Assembly: GCA_012519925.1 (NCBI GenBank)
Contig: JAAYPF010000038.1
Location: forward strand, 1-46,119
Length of the DNA: 46,119 nt
Reading direction: 5' to 3'
Origin: Clostridiaceae bacterium
GTDB lineage: Bacteria > Bacillota > Clostridia > Acetivibrionales > Acetivibrionaceae
Shown here: piece after piece, positions 39,554 through 46,119 of the stretch
Layout: each line of letters starts with the position of its first letter
Position numbering within the stretch: position 1 is the stretch's first letter
Notes under the pieces: generated by a model
Told to the model about the DNA's origin: nothing
The model's database searches: none
The model's input: only the letters and a program-made list of their open reading frames with translations
Position numbers and translations under genes: made by a program

Positions 39554-39586
39554 ATGAGGTGGCAAAAAGCTAACTCATTTCTTTTT
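39554..39586 (+). terminator. Terminator after lonB
   Basis: ATGAG (39554-39558), mismatch, TGGC with GCTA, then CTCAT (39574-39578), with TTCTTTTT following. The stem is interrupted by one mismatch. Confidence 0.65.
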
Positions 39587-39713
39587 GTGTTTGTTATGTT
39601 TATCTACTATACTTCTCGAAATAAAGTATTTGTGATATGCTATATTTGTTTAGGTCATTAAAAAAACTGGTCAGCGGGTGTTACGAAAAATTTAAAGTAA
39701 GCAGGTGTTGAAA

Positions 39714-40736
39714 GTGACAGATATAATTATTCTTGGAATTGAGTCAAGTTGTGATGAGACATCAGCATCAGTGGTAAGAAACGGACGTGAAGTATTGTCA
39801 AATGTTATCTCCTCGCAGGTTGACCTTCATCAAAAATACGGTGGTGTAGTACCAGAGATTGCATCTAGAAAACATGTTGAGCTAGTTATACCTGTAATTA
39901 ATCAGGCTATTGAAGAGGCTGGAATAATACCGGAGGTAATTGATGCTATAGGTGTAACATATGGACCGGGACTTGTAGGTGCGTTACTTGTAGGGTTATC
40001 AGTTGCTAAGGCAATGGCTTTTGCATGGGGCAAGCCTTTAGTAGGAATTCATCACATAGAAGGTCATATTGCTGCCAATTATATAGAGCATAAAGATCTA
40101 GAACCGCCTTTTGTTTGTCTTGTTGCATCAGGAGGTCATAGTCATATTGTACATGTGGAGGCTTATGATAGATTTAAAATCCTTGGTAAAACTAGGGATG
40201 ACGCAGCCGGTGAGGCTTTTGACAAAGTGGCAAGGGCGGTTGGGTTAGGATATCCCGGTGGTCCTTTGATAGACAAAACAGCTAAAGAAGGAAATCCAAA
40301 AGCAATTGATTTTCCTAGGGTATACTTTGAAAGAGGATGTTATGATTTTAGTTTTAGCGGAATTAAGACAGCAGTACTAAACTATTTAAACAGTCTTGAG
40401 CAAAAAGGTGAAAAGTACAATATTCAAGACTTATGTGCAAGCTTTCAGTCTGCAGTTGTGGATGTGCTAGTTACAAACTTGATATCTGCAGCAAAACAGG
40501 TAAATTCAACAAAAGTTGCATTGGCAGGTGGGGTGGCAGCCAATTCGCAACTTAGAAAACAACTAAAGTTACAGGCAGCTAAGGAAGGATTTGAAGTATA
40601 TTATCCAAGTCCGATTCTGTGCACAGACAATGCAGCTATGATTGCTTGTGCAGCTCATTATGAGTTTGGAAGAGGAAATGTATCAGATTTGAATTTAAAT
40701 GCAATACCAGGGCTAAAGCTTGGAGAAAGAATATAG
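39714..40736 (+). CDS. tsaD: tRNA N6-adenosine threonylcarbamoyltransferase TsaD
   Basis: 340 residues; adds threonylcarbamoyl to A37 of ANN-decoding tRNAs with TsaB, TsaC and TsaE. It has the ASKHA motifs: [14 protein letters not shown] at the N-terminus, metal-binding His114 and His118 (HHIEGH), SGGHSHI and [13 protein letters not shown]. Start choice: GTG 39714 lies 6 nt after AGGTG and starts [12 protein letters not shown]; the longer frame from GTG 39705 overlaps the SD. Older name gcp/ygjD. No tsaB or tsaE neighbour. A DnaA-box-rich gap follows. Confidence 0.95.
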   Translation: MTDIIILGIESSCDETSASVVRNGREVLSNVISSQVDLHQKYGGVVPEIASRKHVELVIPVINQAIEEAGIIPEVIDAIGVTYGPGLVGALLVGLSVAKAMAFAWGKPLVGIHHIEGHIAANYIEHKDLEPPFVCLVASGGHSHIVHVEAYDRFKILGKTRDDAAGEAFDKVARAVGLGYPGGPLIDKTAKEGNPKAIDFPRVYFERGCYDFSFSGIKTAVLNYLNSLEQKGEKYNIQDLCASFQSAVVDVLVTNLISAAKQVNSTKVALAGGVAANSQLRKQLKLQAAKEGFEVYYPSPILCTDNAAMIACAAHYEFGRGNVSDLNLNAIPGLKLGERI

Positions 40737-40741
40737 ACTAG

Positions 40742-40783
40742 AATCTGTGGATAACTATATCTTATCCACAGATTTAATTATTT
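40742..40783 (+). terminator. Perfect 13-bp hairpin made of two inverted DnaA boxes after tsaD
   Basis: AATCTGTGGATAA (40742-40754), loop CTATATC, TTATCCACAGATT (40762-40774), followed by TAATTATTT. It can act as the tsaD terminator. Both arms contain the consensus DnaA box (TTATCCACA at 40762-40770 and its complement at 40746-40754). Confidence 0.65.
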
Positions 40784-41103
40784 CCGAAGAATTTAGGTTT
40801 AGCATAAGAAATAAGAAAAAAATGGCATAAATCTTGGGAAATTATTCTTTGAATATTCCCCAATTTATTATTCAAAAATTGCTATGGGGTTTATAGAAAG
40901 CTTTATTTGAGGCGATTTGTATAAATTTAAGAAGTAAACGCTAGACTCCACTGATACCAGTAATTACAAGCAAACCCATCAAAAAATTAAAGCTATATGG
41001 ATAGGTTGTTTACGTAATTTTATATTACAAAAACGAATTTGTATAGTACAAAAGTCCTATACAAAATTTGACGAATTATACCCAATGCTGTTGAAATTAT
41101 TTA
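40775..41103 (+). other. AT-rich non-coding DNA between tsaD and the DnaA-box cluster
   Basis: No supportable gene. It holds a weak hairpin (GGGAA 40836-40840 with TTCCC 40855-40859) and overlapping inverted repeats at 41038-41064: TTTGTA (41038-41043) can pair with TACAAA (41047-41052), or TTGTATAG (41039-41046) with CTATACAA (41057-41064). The second arrangement is a perfect 8-bp stem over a 10-nt loop. Confidence 0.5.
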
Positions 41104-41186
41104 TGTGAATAATGTGGAAATAATTCGCGAAGCCTTATAAAATCTATGGTAGGAACTGTGGATAACGCTGTGGATATTGTGGATTA
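41104..41186 (+). promoter_or_regulatory. Cluster of five DnaA-box-like sequences
   Basis: All in one orientation: TGTGAATAA (41104-41112, fits TTATNCACA), TGTGGAAAT (41113-41121, two mismatches), TGTGGATAA (41157-41165, perfect), TGTGGATAT (41169-41177) and TGTGGATTA (41178-41186), one mismatch each. The two perfect inverted boxes at 40746-40770 add to them. DnaA, the replication initiator, binds such 9-mers. In Bacillus, oriC-proximal DnaA-box clusters titrate or modulate DnaA. That one of those lies near gcp (tsaD) is my recollection, to be checked. Confidence 0.6.
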
Positions 41187-41344
41187 AAATATGTACAAGA
41201 ACTAGGGGTGCTAGAATATGGAAGCTAAAACTTATGTTTTACTATAGTTTTTTGTAAACTATCTTAAGTTTTTAGAATGGCTGTTATATTTTGGGAGTTT
41301 TTTAAAAACAGAACTATCTTAAGAAGAGTTTAGAAGGGTGGATT

Positions 41345-42679
41345 ATGAGAACTGCAACAAAAGATTATATAATAAGTACAGTATATAAAACCAATATTCT
41401 TCCTATTATTTCTGCATGTAACACATCATGCGTTTTTTGTAGCCATAAGCAAAATCCTCAAGGGGTTGAGGTTTATAGGCTTGGTAAACTTGAAATTGCG
41501 GATTTTAGGGAAATTATCGAATTTTTATCCCCAGATAGAAAAATAATAGTTGGGGAGTCAGCAACTAGAATTATTGAAGGAGAACCTCTTCTTCATAAAG
41601 ATTTTATTAAGATTGTGGAAATGGTGAGAAGAAAGTATAAAAATTCTCATATACAGATAACCACAAATGGTATTTTACTAACGGAAGAGTTGGTAAGCAG
41701 ATTGACTGAGCTTGGGGGTATAGACTTCAATGTGTCGGTGAACTGCCTTCGAGACGAAAAGAGGAGGTCAGTATTAGGTTTAAAAGAGCCGGATAATATC
41801 AAGGAGAAACTTTTGCTGCTTAAGGACAGAATTAACTATAGTGCGAGTGCTGTTTTTGATCCGGAATTTATGGACTATGAAGATATAGAAGAAATGGTAG
41901 AATTTTTAGATAAAAATGGTGCCGGTTCAATTCGTTTATTTTTACCGGGGTATACAAATTTAACGGGAAAGAACCTTGAATTGAGCACATTATATAGCCA
42001 AGTGCTCTCCTATGTCACACAACTTAAGCTCAAATACAGTATACCTGTAATTATTGAGCCTTCGTATATTTTTGATTTAAAAGCAAGGGTTGAAGGTGTT
42101 GTGGATAAGTCAGCGGCTAAAGAAGCCGGAGTTTTAGAGGGTGATATTATCGAGAGAGTAGCAAATGAAAAGGTATTAACAAGAGTGGATGCTTTCAATA
42201 GGGTTTTTCGTCTAAAAAACCCTGAATTGGACATTATCAGAGGACATCAAAGATTAAGGCTAAGTCTTAAAAAACATAAGAATACTGCTCCGGGTTTTAT
42301 TGTGCTATACGATATAGATCCCGATGAAACGAATAGAATAAAGCGAGTGGTGGAAAGGCATAACTGTAATAAGGTGCTTTTTATAACGTCTGAGCTTGCA
42401 TATAACGTTTTAGAGAGGCTTTTTGCGGTTGGAGGGTTCACTTTTAACTATGATGTTATAAAAGCTCGTAATGCCTTTTTTGGCGGTACCATAAAGTGTG
42501 CAGGATTACTTACGGTACAAGACATTATAGATAGTGCAAAAGAATACATAGAGCAAAAGGGTAAGCCTGAATTAATAGTAATTCCTCCAATCATGTTTGA
42601 CAATAGGAGGAGAGATCTTTTAGGAAGAAGTATAGATGAAATTGTGACAGCACTTGGGATTCCTGTGGATATACCTTGA
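41345..42679 (+). CDS. Radical SAM protein with internal PDZ domain and DUF512-like C-terminus
   Basis: 444 residues. Iron-sulfur motif Cys25-x3-Cys29-x2-Cys32 (CNTSCVFC) and a radical SAM core to about 235. Then comes a PDZ-like segment (about 245-300, VEGVVDKSAAKEAGVLEGDIIERV), and a C-terminal domain whose FFGGTIKCAGLLTVQDI and IVIPPIMFDNRRRDLL segments resemble DUF512. Known clostridial DUF512 proteins start with PDZ; here the PDZ follows the radical core. ATG 41345 follows AAGGGTGG. Substrate unknown. Preceded by the DnaA-box cluster; ended by a hairpin terminator at 42719. Confidence 0.82.
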   Translation: MRTATKDYIISTVYKTNILPIISACNTSCVFCSHKQNPQGVEVYRLGKLEIADFREIIEFLSPDRKIIVGESATRIIEGEPLLHKDFIKIVEMVRRKYKNSHIQITTNGILLTEELVSRLTELGGIDFNVSVNCLRDEKRRSVLGLKEPDNIKEKLLLLKDRINYSASAVFDPEFMDYEDIEEMVEFLDKNGAGSIRLFLPGYTNLTGKNLELSTLYSQVLSYVTQLKLKYSIPVIIEPSYIFDLKARVEGVVDKSAAKEAGVLEGDIIERVANEKVLTRVDAFNRVFRLKNPELDIIRGHQRLRLSLKKHKNTAPGFIVLYDIDPDETNRIKRVVERHNCNKVLFITSELAYNVLERLFAVGGFTFNYDVIKARNAFFGGTIKCAGLLTVQDIIDSAKEYIEQKGKPELIVIPPIMFDNRRRDLLGRSIDEIVTALGIPVDIP

Positions 42680-42718
42680 GATTTTTGAAAGATTAAAAAA
42701 TTTGAAATGAAAAGTAAA

Positions 42719-42747
42719 AGCCCTGGGATTTCCCAGAGCTATTTTTA
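42719..42747 (+). terminator. Terminator of the radical SAM gene
   Basis: AGCCCTGGGA (42719-42728 region) pairs with TCCCAGAGCT (42731-42740) over a very tight loop, with one C-A mismatch, then ATTTTTATT. The convergent transglycosylase gene ends at 42790, so it may work from both sides. Confidence 0.75.
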
Positions 42748-42789
42748 TTGAGCGTCTTTCGAACTAAGTGACTCGAAGTCCCGTAGTTT

Positions 42790-43470
42790 TTATTGAGCAC
42801 TTTTATACATATTGTAGTATTCGGTAACCTTTTTTACATAGTTTTGTGTTTCATTATATGGAGGTATTCCGTTATACTTTCTAACACTACCAGGTCCAGC
42901 ATTATAGGCAGCTAGGGCAAGTTTTAAGTCACCGTTAAAGGTTTTAAGTTGATCCTTTATATACCTTGTGCCTCCGTCTATATTTTGATCAATATTCCAT
43001 GGGTCGCTAACACGAAGTGCATCTGCTGTACCAGGCATTAACTGCATTAAGCCTTGTGCACCTGAATGAGACAGAGCCTTAGGGTTAAAGCTTGATTCTT
43101 GTTTTATAATAGCACGAACCAAATTTGCGTCCACTCCGTACTTTTGAGAGGCTTTTTCAATACTAGCGTTAATTAAGTCCATCTGTTCGGATTTGCTCTC
43201 CGGTATATATGATTTGCTTGCTGCTCTTGAATTTTTAGCTCTTGCAACATCGGCAGATCTGTCGTTTCCAAATTTATCTATTGCATTTGATACCGTCTTA
43301 GCAGACATTTTCGTGGGCTCTATTATAGCATTGTTGATGGAAAATGCATCCTCAGTGTCTGTTAAAATTTCCTCAAAGGATGTTTCCTTAGCATTTTTAG
43401 TATTTATTTTTATGGGCACTCTGCTTTGTATTTCATTAATTTTTTGACTGAAAATATCGCTTACTCGCAT
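42790..43470 (-). CDS. Lytic transglycosylase, SLT domain protein
   Basis: 226 residues. Residues 1 to about 95 are polar and of no recognised domain; about 100-222 form a goose-lysozyme-like SLT domain with catalytic Glu125 ([10 protein letters not shown]), [23 protein letters not shown] and [11 protein letters not shown]. Such enzymes cleave peptidoglycan glycan strands with anhydro-ring formation. No signal peptide or membrane helix is seen at the N-terminus ([15 protein letters not shown]), so export is unexplained: a non-classical route, or delivery with a larger machine. SD GGAGG on the minus strand precedes ATG 43470. Confidence 0.88.
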   Translation of the reverse strand: MRVSDIFSQKINEIQSRVPIKINTKNAKETSFEEILTDTEDAFSINNAIIEPTKMSAKTVSNAIDKFGNDRSADVARAKNSRAASKSYIPESKSEQMDLINASIEKASQKYGVDANLVRAIIKQESSFNPKALSHSGAQGLMQLMPGTADALRVSDPWNIDQNIDGGTRYIKDQLKTFNGDLKLALAAYNAGPGSVRKYNGIPPYNETQNYVKKVTEYYNMYKSAQ

Positions 43471-43680
43471 TGTAAACCTCCGAACTTAACTGTGATATTT
43501 TATAGTAATTCAGCTCTACTTCTTTATCGGATAGTTTACAGATAAATATTAGACAATTTAAAAAAATAAATAATCAAAGGTCCTTTAAAAAAATTCGATC
43601 TAGGTTGCTTTGTATTTTGAATATTGCATACTCTTTTTAAAGGGCTCTATAACTATTAAAAATGAGAATTTTCCTTGGTT

Positions 43681-44004
43681 TTATGAAACTTCAAGCTTGC
43701 TGCGTTTCACAAATTTTGAGCAGGCGTTTTTCTTTCTTCCGTTGTATTTTCTTACGGTAAATAGCTGACATATTCCAAAGGCTCTTTCTTCTATATGGGT
43801 TGTATCAAAGACAATAAAGTTTTCGCAGTCCAAACAAGTATTAATTCTCCGTTTAATGGATTTAAACTCAGGTAAAAATCTATGTTTTGTACACACATAG
43901 TCCGAGGAAACTACTCCCTTTTCTATGCAAAGTATATCATTATTAATAGTAATTGCAGTTCCTTTGAGGCAATTACTACAGCTTCTTGTTCTTTTAGAAT
44001 TCAA
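43681..44004 (-). CDS. Cys-rich protein with duplicated four-cysteine unit
   Basis: 107 residues, not recognised. Two similar halves each carry four cysteines: Cys9, Cys12, Cys26, Cys38 and Cys57, Cys60, Cys79, Cys95, both starting CxxC. This looks like two zinc ribbons or an internal duplication. The C-terminus is basic (RKKNACSKFVKRSK), fitting nucleic acid binding. TTG start 44004 has AGGAGGAG 6 nt upstream on the minus strand. No signal peptide. Faces the transglycosylase in the same direction, about 210 bp apart, and is divergent from the DUF402 gene. Confidence 0.65.
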   Translation of the reverse strand: MNSKRTRSCSNCLKGTAITINNDILCIEKGVVSSDYVCTKHRFLPEFKSIKRRINTCLDCENFIVFDTTHIEERAFGICQLFTVRKYNGRKKNACSKFVKRSKLEVS

Positions 44005-44230
44005 AACTTTCTCCTCCTAACAAGAATGGTTGAACGCATTTTAAAGTAATTTTGTTACTAAGCGCTTATACATTATAACACTGTAAACGTTGCTATGGAA
44101 GAATACGGGAAATATTATAGGTAGTAAATATGAGTTTTCAAAAACAGTAAATTGATATATAATTATTAAAAAGATGGGCATTGGAAGTTTGTAGATATAA
44201 ATTTAAAAACTTTTTTAACAGGAGACTAGT

Positions 44231-44695
44231 ATGAAGAAACCTAGAGTATTGAGAAAACGGTATATACCTTTTGAAACAGTTGATATATCAGGAGATGAGC
44301 TTATATCAAGAAGTGAAGATTTGCTGGTTACTAGGTGGAAACCCATCAAAAAACGGGCGGATATTTCCGGGGGTATGTCCTATACTTTTTTAAAGGAAGG
44401 TTATAAAGTTAGCAAATTTTTAGGGCCCTCCGGTGAATTCAAATATTGGTATTGCGATATAATAGATGTAAATTATGATGAGAAAGAGGATAAATACACA
44501 TTAACCGATTTGCTTCTCGACGTAAAAATATTGCCTGATGGATCTGTAATCGTTTTAGATATAGAGGAAGTTGCAGAGGCGATGGAAAAAGGAATTATTA
44601 CAACAGAGGAAGCTTGTACGGCCTTAAGAAAACTGGCTAAAGTACTGGAGTTAGCTTATGCCGATAAGTTTCCGCCAAAGCTTTGTTTGGAGTAA
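44231..44695 (+). CDS. DUF402 domain protein (possible nucleotide phosphatase)
   Basis: 154 residues. DUF402 core: YWYCDIIDV, then YTLTDLLLDVKILPDGSVIVLDIEEV, with the conserved tyrosines and Asp-rich metal-site pattern. Some DUF402 proteins hydrolyse nucleoside di/triphosphates (Ntdp) or phosphonate intermediates (FomD); this single-domain form resembles the Ntdp type but the activity is not proven by sequence. AGGAGAC precedes ATG 44231. A terminator-like hairpin lies between it and the PHP gene. Confidence 0.75.
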   Translation: MKKPRVLRKRYIPFETVDISGDELISRSEDLLVTRWKPIKKRADISGGMSYTFLKEGYKVSKFLGPSGEFKYWYCDIIDVNYDEKEDKYTLTDLLLDVKILPDGSVIVLDIEEVAEAMEKGIITTEEACTALRKLAKVLELAYADKFPPKLCLE

Positions 44696-44730
44696 TGTAG
44701 AAGCTAGATTTTAATTGTATCTAACTAAAT

Positions 44731-44759
44731 AGTCTTAACAGCAGCGTGAGACTTTTTTT
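44731..44759 (+). terminator. Terminator directly before the PHP-gene ribosome binding site
   Basis: AGTCTTAAC (44731-44739), loop AGCAGC, GTGAGACT (44746-44753) with one bulge and one G-T pair, then a T7 run ending at 44759. The SD AGGAGGG begins at 44763 and the PHP start codon is at 44773, so there is no room for a promoter after it. It can act as an attenuator for the PHP gene or a leaky operon terminator. Confidence 0.7.
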
Positions 44760-44772
44760 CACAGGAGGGAAT

Positions 44773-45609
44773 ATGGATAAACTTATAGATTTACACACTC
44801 ATTCCACTGCATCCGATGGTAGCATGAGTCCAAGAGAACTAGTAAGACACGCAAAAGAAAATGGTTTAGCAGCGATTGCCATTACCGATCATGATACAAT
44901 AGATGGTGTTGAGGAAGCTATTGATGAAGGTGCAAAGATCGGAGTTGAGGTGATTGCAGGGGTAGAAACAAGTGTTGATTTTAGTCCTGAAATGCATATT
45001 TTGGGATACTTTTTTGGAGAGACCTATAAAAATTTTGAGCATACTTTAGAAAAACTTAGGATTAGCAGGGATGAAAGAAACCCAAAAATGGTTGAAAAAC
45101 TTAAAAGTTTAGGTTTTGATATAACTATGGAGGAAGTCCAGGCAGAGGCAAAAGGTCATATTATAGCAAGACCGCATATGGCAAGTGTTTTAGTGAAAAA
45201 GGGATACGTCAAAAGCATTCGAGAAGCCTTTGATAAATATATTTCCGATGATAAGCCAGCGTTTGTTAAGAAAGAAAAAATGGCTCCAGAAGATTGCGTG
45301 AAAGCTATAACTAAAGCTGGGGGAATACCCGTACTTGCTCATCCGATATTTCTTAATTTGTCTTGGAGAAAGTTGGAGGAGCTTGTGGCAAGGCTTGTAA
45401 AAGCTGGGCTTAAAGGAATTGAAACATATTATGCTGAGAATTCAGGGGACGATACAGGCAATCTTTTAAGAATTGCCATAGAGCATAATATAGTACCTAC
45501 AGGTGGAAGTGATTTTCATGGAAAATATAAGCCGGATATAAAAATAGGGAAAGGAAGGGGCAACTTATCAGTACCGAGCGGGGTGCTTGAAAGGCTTAAG
45601 GAATTATAA
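44773..45609 (+). CDS. PHP-domain phosphoesterase (YciV/RNase AM-like)
   Basis: 278 residues. PHP metal-site motifs: DLHTHSTASDGS (His8, His10, Asp15), AITDHDT, VETSVDF, HILGYFF, VLAHPI and GGSDFHGK. The YciV subgroup removes phosphate from 3',5'-nucleoside bisphosphates and trims RNA 5' ends; this protein matches its length and motif spacing. Start choice: ATG 44773 is 4 nt after AGGAGGG; a longer frame from 44746 would run through the terminator hairpin. Followed by AT-rich DNA. Confidence 0.85.
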   Translation: MDKLIDLHTHSTASDGSMSPRELVRHAKENGLAAIAITDHDTIDGVEEAIDEGAKIGVEVIAGVETSVDFSPEMHILGYFFGETYKNFEHTLEKLRISRDERNPKMVEKLKSLGFDITMEEVQAEAKGHIIARPHMASVLVKKGYVKSIREAFDKYISDDKPAFVKKEKMAPEDCVKAITKAGGIPVLAHPIFLNLSWRKLEELVARLVKAGLKGIETYYAENSGDDTGNLLRIAIEHNIVPTGGSDFHGKYKPDIKIGKGRGNLSVPSGVLERLKEL

Positions 45610-45633
45610 AAAAAGAACCCATATAAAATGGGT
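45608..45633 (-). terminator. Terminator reading on the minus strand
   Basis: ACCCAT (45617-45622), loop ATAAA, ATGGGT (45628-45633). On the minus strand the hairpin is followed by TC and a T7 run; on the plus strand no T-run follows. It fits termination of minus-strand transcription entering from the right, although no minus-strand gene is visible between 45634 and 46119. Confidence 0.45.
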
Positions 45634-46119
45634 GAAATTGGGGAGTAAGCATTATGTATAAAGTTGAATATAGATAAACATTCGTATAAAACTAAGTATT
45701 TGAAAAAGCGAACAACTTTACATTAAAATTAATGATAAATAAATTAAAAAGGTGATTCCAAAAAAATAACCGTTCAATTACCATATCAAATAGTCTGATT
45801 TTATGGGCTTTGTGAGTAAAATATTATGTGGTTATTTTTTTCGAAAGAGCCTAATGGATTACTATAAAAGAATTGCTGTGATTCATAAAATATCTTATTA
45901 TATTTTAAGTGTTAAAACAATAGTAAATAGTGCCTATGATTATAGGACTCCAGCACTAGAAGAAAGTGTAATATATTTGCAAAATATACAAAGTTTGAGT
46001 TTCCCCATTTTTCAATATATTTTAATATAAGACTAAGTATATATAGTCACTTACAATATTGTTGTGCTTGATAGTCCAGTTTGGCTGTGGTCATGAAAGG
46101 CTACGGAATTCTACGCTAA
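45634..46119. other. AT-rich end of window, no convincing gene
   Basis: A 75-codon frame at 45803-46030 has no SD, unusual composition and no recognisable motif; I do not call it. Nothing else coding is seen. The next gene presumably starts beyond the window. Confidence 0.6.

Noticed and set aside
45803-46030. 75-codon frame near the right edge
   Set aside because: No SD before ATG 45803 or the inner GTG, no recognisable motif, and the composition looks like random translation of AT-rich DNA.

Overview
The window looks like chromosomal DNA of an anaerobic, spore-forming, low-GC Firmicute of class Clostridia. My best guess is the Ruminiclostridium/Acetivibrio (cellulolytic, former cluster III) group, but this rests on gene order and protein style, not on any search. 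Pointers: AT-rich intergenic DNA, strong AGGAGG ribosome binding sites, many GTG/TTG starts, the oxygen-labile type of dihydroxyacid dehydratase, the rpoBC-rplGB-rpsL-rpsG-fusA-tuf order, clpX followed by the sporulation-type Lon protease lonB, and a HPr homologue of the regulatory (Crh-like) kind. I see no tRNA, rRNA, insertion sequence or CRISPR array.

Layout. 1-1.1 kb: a tyrosine recombinase on the minus strand, split by a frameshift exactly at an A-AAA-AAA slippery heptamer. 1.3-4.6 kb: three membrane proteins (YkvI family, a membrane-anchored beta-propeller-like protein, CvpA family). 4.8-8.1 kb: ilvD-ilvB, branched-chain amino acid synthesis. 8.2-12.2 kb: rpmG-secE-nusG, rplK-rplA, rplJ-rplL, with a strong promoter before rpmG, structured RNA before rplK and between rplK and rplA, and a clear L10 leader with terminator before rplJ. 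12.3-20.3 kb: rpoB-rpoC behind their own promoter and a leader of about 560 nt. 20.3-25.5 kb: str operon (L7Ae-like K-turn protein, rpsL, rpsG, fusA, tuf), with a strongly folded rpsL-rpsG spacer. 25.5-29.0 kb: DUF192 protein (minus), an ECF sigma factor overlapping its zinc anti-sigma factor, a small membrane protein and a VanW-family lipoprotein. 29.1-33.9 kb: HPr-like protein with Glu at the usual phospho-His position, enzyme I, uvrC and a metallophosphoesterase. 33.9-39.5 kb: tig, clpP, clpX, lonB (protein quality control). 39.7-42.7 kb: tsaD, a 608-bp gap carrying a cluster of DnaA-box-like sequences, and a radical SAM/PDZ/DUF512-type protein. 42.8-46.1 kb: lytic transglycosylase and a Cys-rich protein (both minus), a DUF402 protein, a PHP phosphoesterase, then about 500 bp without a convincing gene.

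Most of the window is growth machinery: transcription, translation and proteolysis genes in several transcription units, many with their own RNA-level control. The less ordinary parts are the Glu15 HPr/enzyme I pair, the DnaA-box cluster next to tsaD, the possible programmed frameshift in the recombinase, the radical SAM protein with an unusual domain order, and the uncharacterised folded ribosomal-protein leaders. Many start codons were moved from the longest possible reading frame to the codon correctly spaced from the Shine-Dalgarno (SD) sequence; the reasons are given entry by entry.
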